From Ascidia mentula (lineage: Eukaryota > Chordata > Ascidiacea > Phlebobranchia > Ascidiidae), in contig OX387197.1 of the NCBI GenBank assembly GCA_947561715.1, positions 15,559,001 through 15,623,000 on the forward strand: a stretch of 64,000 nt of DNA, written 5' to 3'. A model generated the notes under the pieces. It was not told the DNA's origin. It did not search any database and worked only from the letters and a program-made list of their open reading frames with translations. A program made the translations under genes and the position numbers. Shown piece after piece: positions 62,978 to 64,000 of this stretch. Within the stretch, counting starts at the first letter, position 1, and every line of letters begins with the position of its first letter.

Positions 62978-63765
62978 CCTTTGGATCGTTACTGTCTATT
63001 TTGTTCATAGCAGGAAACAAAATTTGTTTTCGAAACAAAATTCGTTTACAAATGCCTTTGGATCGTTACTATCTATGTTGCCCATAGCGGGAAACAAAAT
63101 TCGTTTTCGGAACAAAATTCGTTTACAAATGCCTTTGGATCGTTACTATCTATGTTGCCCATAGCAAGAAACAAAATTTGTTTTCGAAACAAAATTCGTT
63201 TACAAATGCCTTTGGATCGTTACTATCTATGTTGCCCATAGCAGGAAACAAAATTTGTTTTCGAAACAAAATTCGTTTACAAATGCCTTTGGATCGTTAC
63301 TATCTATGTTGCCCATAGCAGGAAACATAATTTGTTTTCGAAACAAAATTCGTTTACAAATGCCTTTGGATCGTTACTATCTATTTTGTTCATAGCAGGA
63401 AACAAAATTTGTTTTCGAAACAAAATTCGTTTACAAATGCCTTTGGATAGTTACTATCTATGTTGCCCATAGCGGGAAACAAAATTCGTTTTCGGAACAA
63501 AATTCGTTTACAAATGCCTTTGGATCGTTACTATCTATGTTGCCCATAGCAGGAAACAAAATTTGTTTTCGAAACAAAATTCGTTTACAAATGCCTTTGG
63601 ATCGTTACTATCTATGTTGCCCATAGCAGGAAACAAAATTTGTTTTCGAAACAAAATTCGTTTACAAATGCCTTTGGATCGTTACTATCTATGTTGCCCA
63701 TAGCAGGAAACATAATTTGTTTTCGAAACAAAATTCGTTTACAAATGCCTTTGGATCGTTACTAT
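62978..63765. repeat. 385-bp (five-unit) higher-order repeat in the 77-bp array
   Basis: CTATTTTGTTCATAG at 62,996 and 63,381, TCGTTTTCGGAAC at 63,101 and 63,486, and GGAAACATAATTTG at 63,321 and 63,706 all repeat at 385, exactly 5 x 77. Beyond about 63,830 more divergent units appear (TCACCATGATGTCTATACCGGG and TCACCATGTTGTACATAGTGGG), some longer than 77 bp. Confidence 0.82.
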
Positions 63766-64000
63766 CTATGTTGCTCATAGCAGGAAACAAAATTTGTTTT
63801 CGAAACAAAATTCGTTTACAAATGCCTTTGGATCGTTACTCACCATGATGTCTATACCGGGAAACAAAAATTCGTTTACGAAATTAATTTCGTTTTCAAA
63901 TGCTTTGGTTCGTTACTCACCATGTTGTACATAGTGGGAAACATAATTTGTTTTCGAAACAAAATTCGTTTACAAATGCCTTTGGATCGTTACTATCTAT

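Larger units (their letters stand above)
61632..64000. repeat. 77-bp AT-rich satellite array
   Basis: About 31 head-to-tail units run off the right edge. The unit contains AAACAAAATTTGTTTTCG, AAACAAAATTCGTTTAC, AAATGCCTTTGGATCG and TTACTATCTATGTTGCCC. Units ending CATAGCAGG are 77 bp and those ending CATAGCGG are 76 bp. Related but distinct units carry GTACGTTACTCACTATG with GTAAACAGTGGG, or TTACTCACCATG. The plus-strand open frames of up to 97 codons come from the repeat (77 is not divisible by 3) and are not genes. It has no visible similarity to the 127-bp satellite. Confidence 0.96.

Noticed and set aside
1-64000. Transposon, LTR element or other viral relic as the source of the repeats
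   Set aside because: I found no transposase, reverse transcriptase or capsid-like frame, no long terminal repeats and no inverted termini. A transposon origin of either monomer remains possible but is unsupported here.
1-64000. Telomeric repeats such as TTAGGG or TTAGG
   Set aside because: No tandem run of any telomere motif was seen; the TAGG words belong to the satellite.

Overview
The window is almost entirely satellite DNA and I find no gene in it. Bases 1-61,281 are one head-to-tail tandem array, all modules in the same orientation, running off the left edge. Bases 61,282-61,557 are a short AT-rich non-satellite strip. From 61,558 to the right edge lies a second, unrelated AT-rich tandem array with a 77-bp unit. 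This points to heterochromatin (pericentromeric, subtelomeric or sex-chromosome type) of a eukaryote with a large genome. The sequence does not let me name the taxon. A run of exactly 200 N at 31,866-32,065 shows it is part of a scaffolded long-read style assembly.

The first array is built from a small alphabet. A 47-bp core (module B) may carry a 27-bp internal insert and/or a 6-bp longer linker, which gives modules of 47 (B), 53 (A), 74 (C') and 80 bp (C). A fifth module of 44 bp (D) is a 30-bp deletion derivative of C'. The dominant unit is the B+C dimer of 127 bp. Because 127 is not a multiple of 3 the reading frame rotates at every dimer, and the many 60-150 codon open frames on both strands are repeat shadows, not genes.

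Layout of the first array: 1-12.3 kb, mixed modules with D and A, containing tandem duplications of 434 and 2,343 bp; 12.3-21.1 kb, D-free, with higher-order units whose lengths follow 434 + 127n; 21.1-40.6 kb, D modules return, with tandem duplications of 1,411, about 2,960, 849 and 910 bp and the N gap; 40.6-46.5 kb, a different subfamily with its own markers and an 1,863-bp duplication; 46.5-61.28 kb, near-pure B+C dimers with T8 and TTCTTTT variants, ending in a tandem duplication of exactly 11 dimers (1,397 bp). The array stops abruptly inside the module's CTTAACAATGG word.

The second array has about 31 units of 77 bp (some 76), each carrying a near-perfect 33-bp dyad, with higher-order periods of 615 and 385 bp. 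Its first unit, at the edge next to the strip, is strongly diverged, as expected for the old edge of an array. No tRNA, rRNA, CRISPR, transposon or viral relic was seen. The interest of the window lies in satellite architecture: a modular grammar, quantised higher-order units, subfamily domains and sharp edges.
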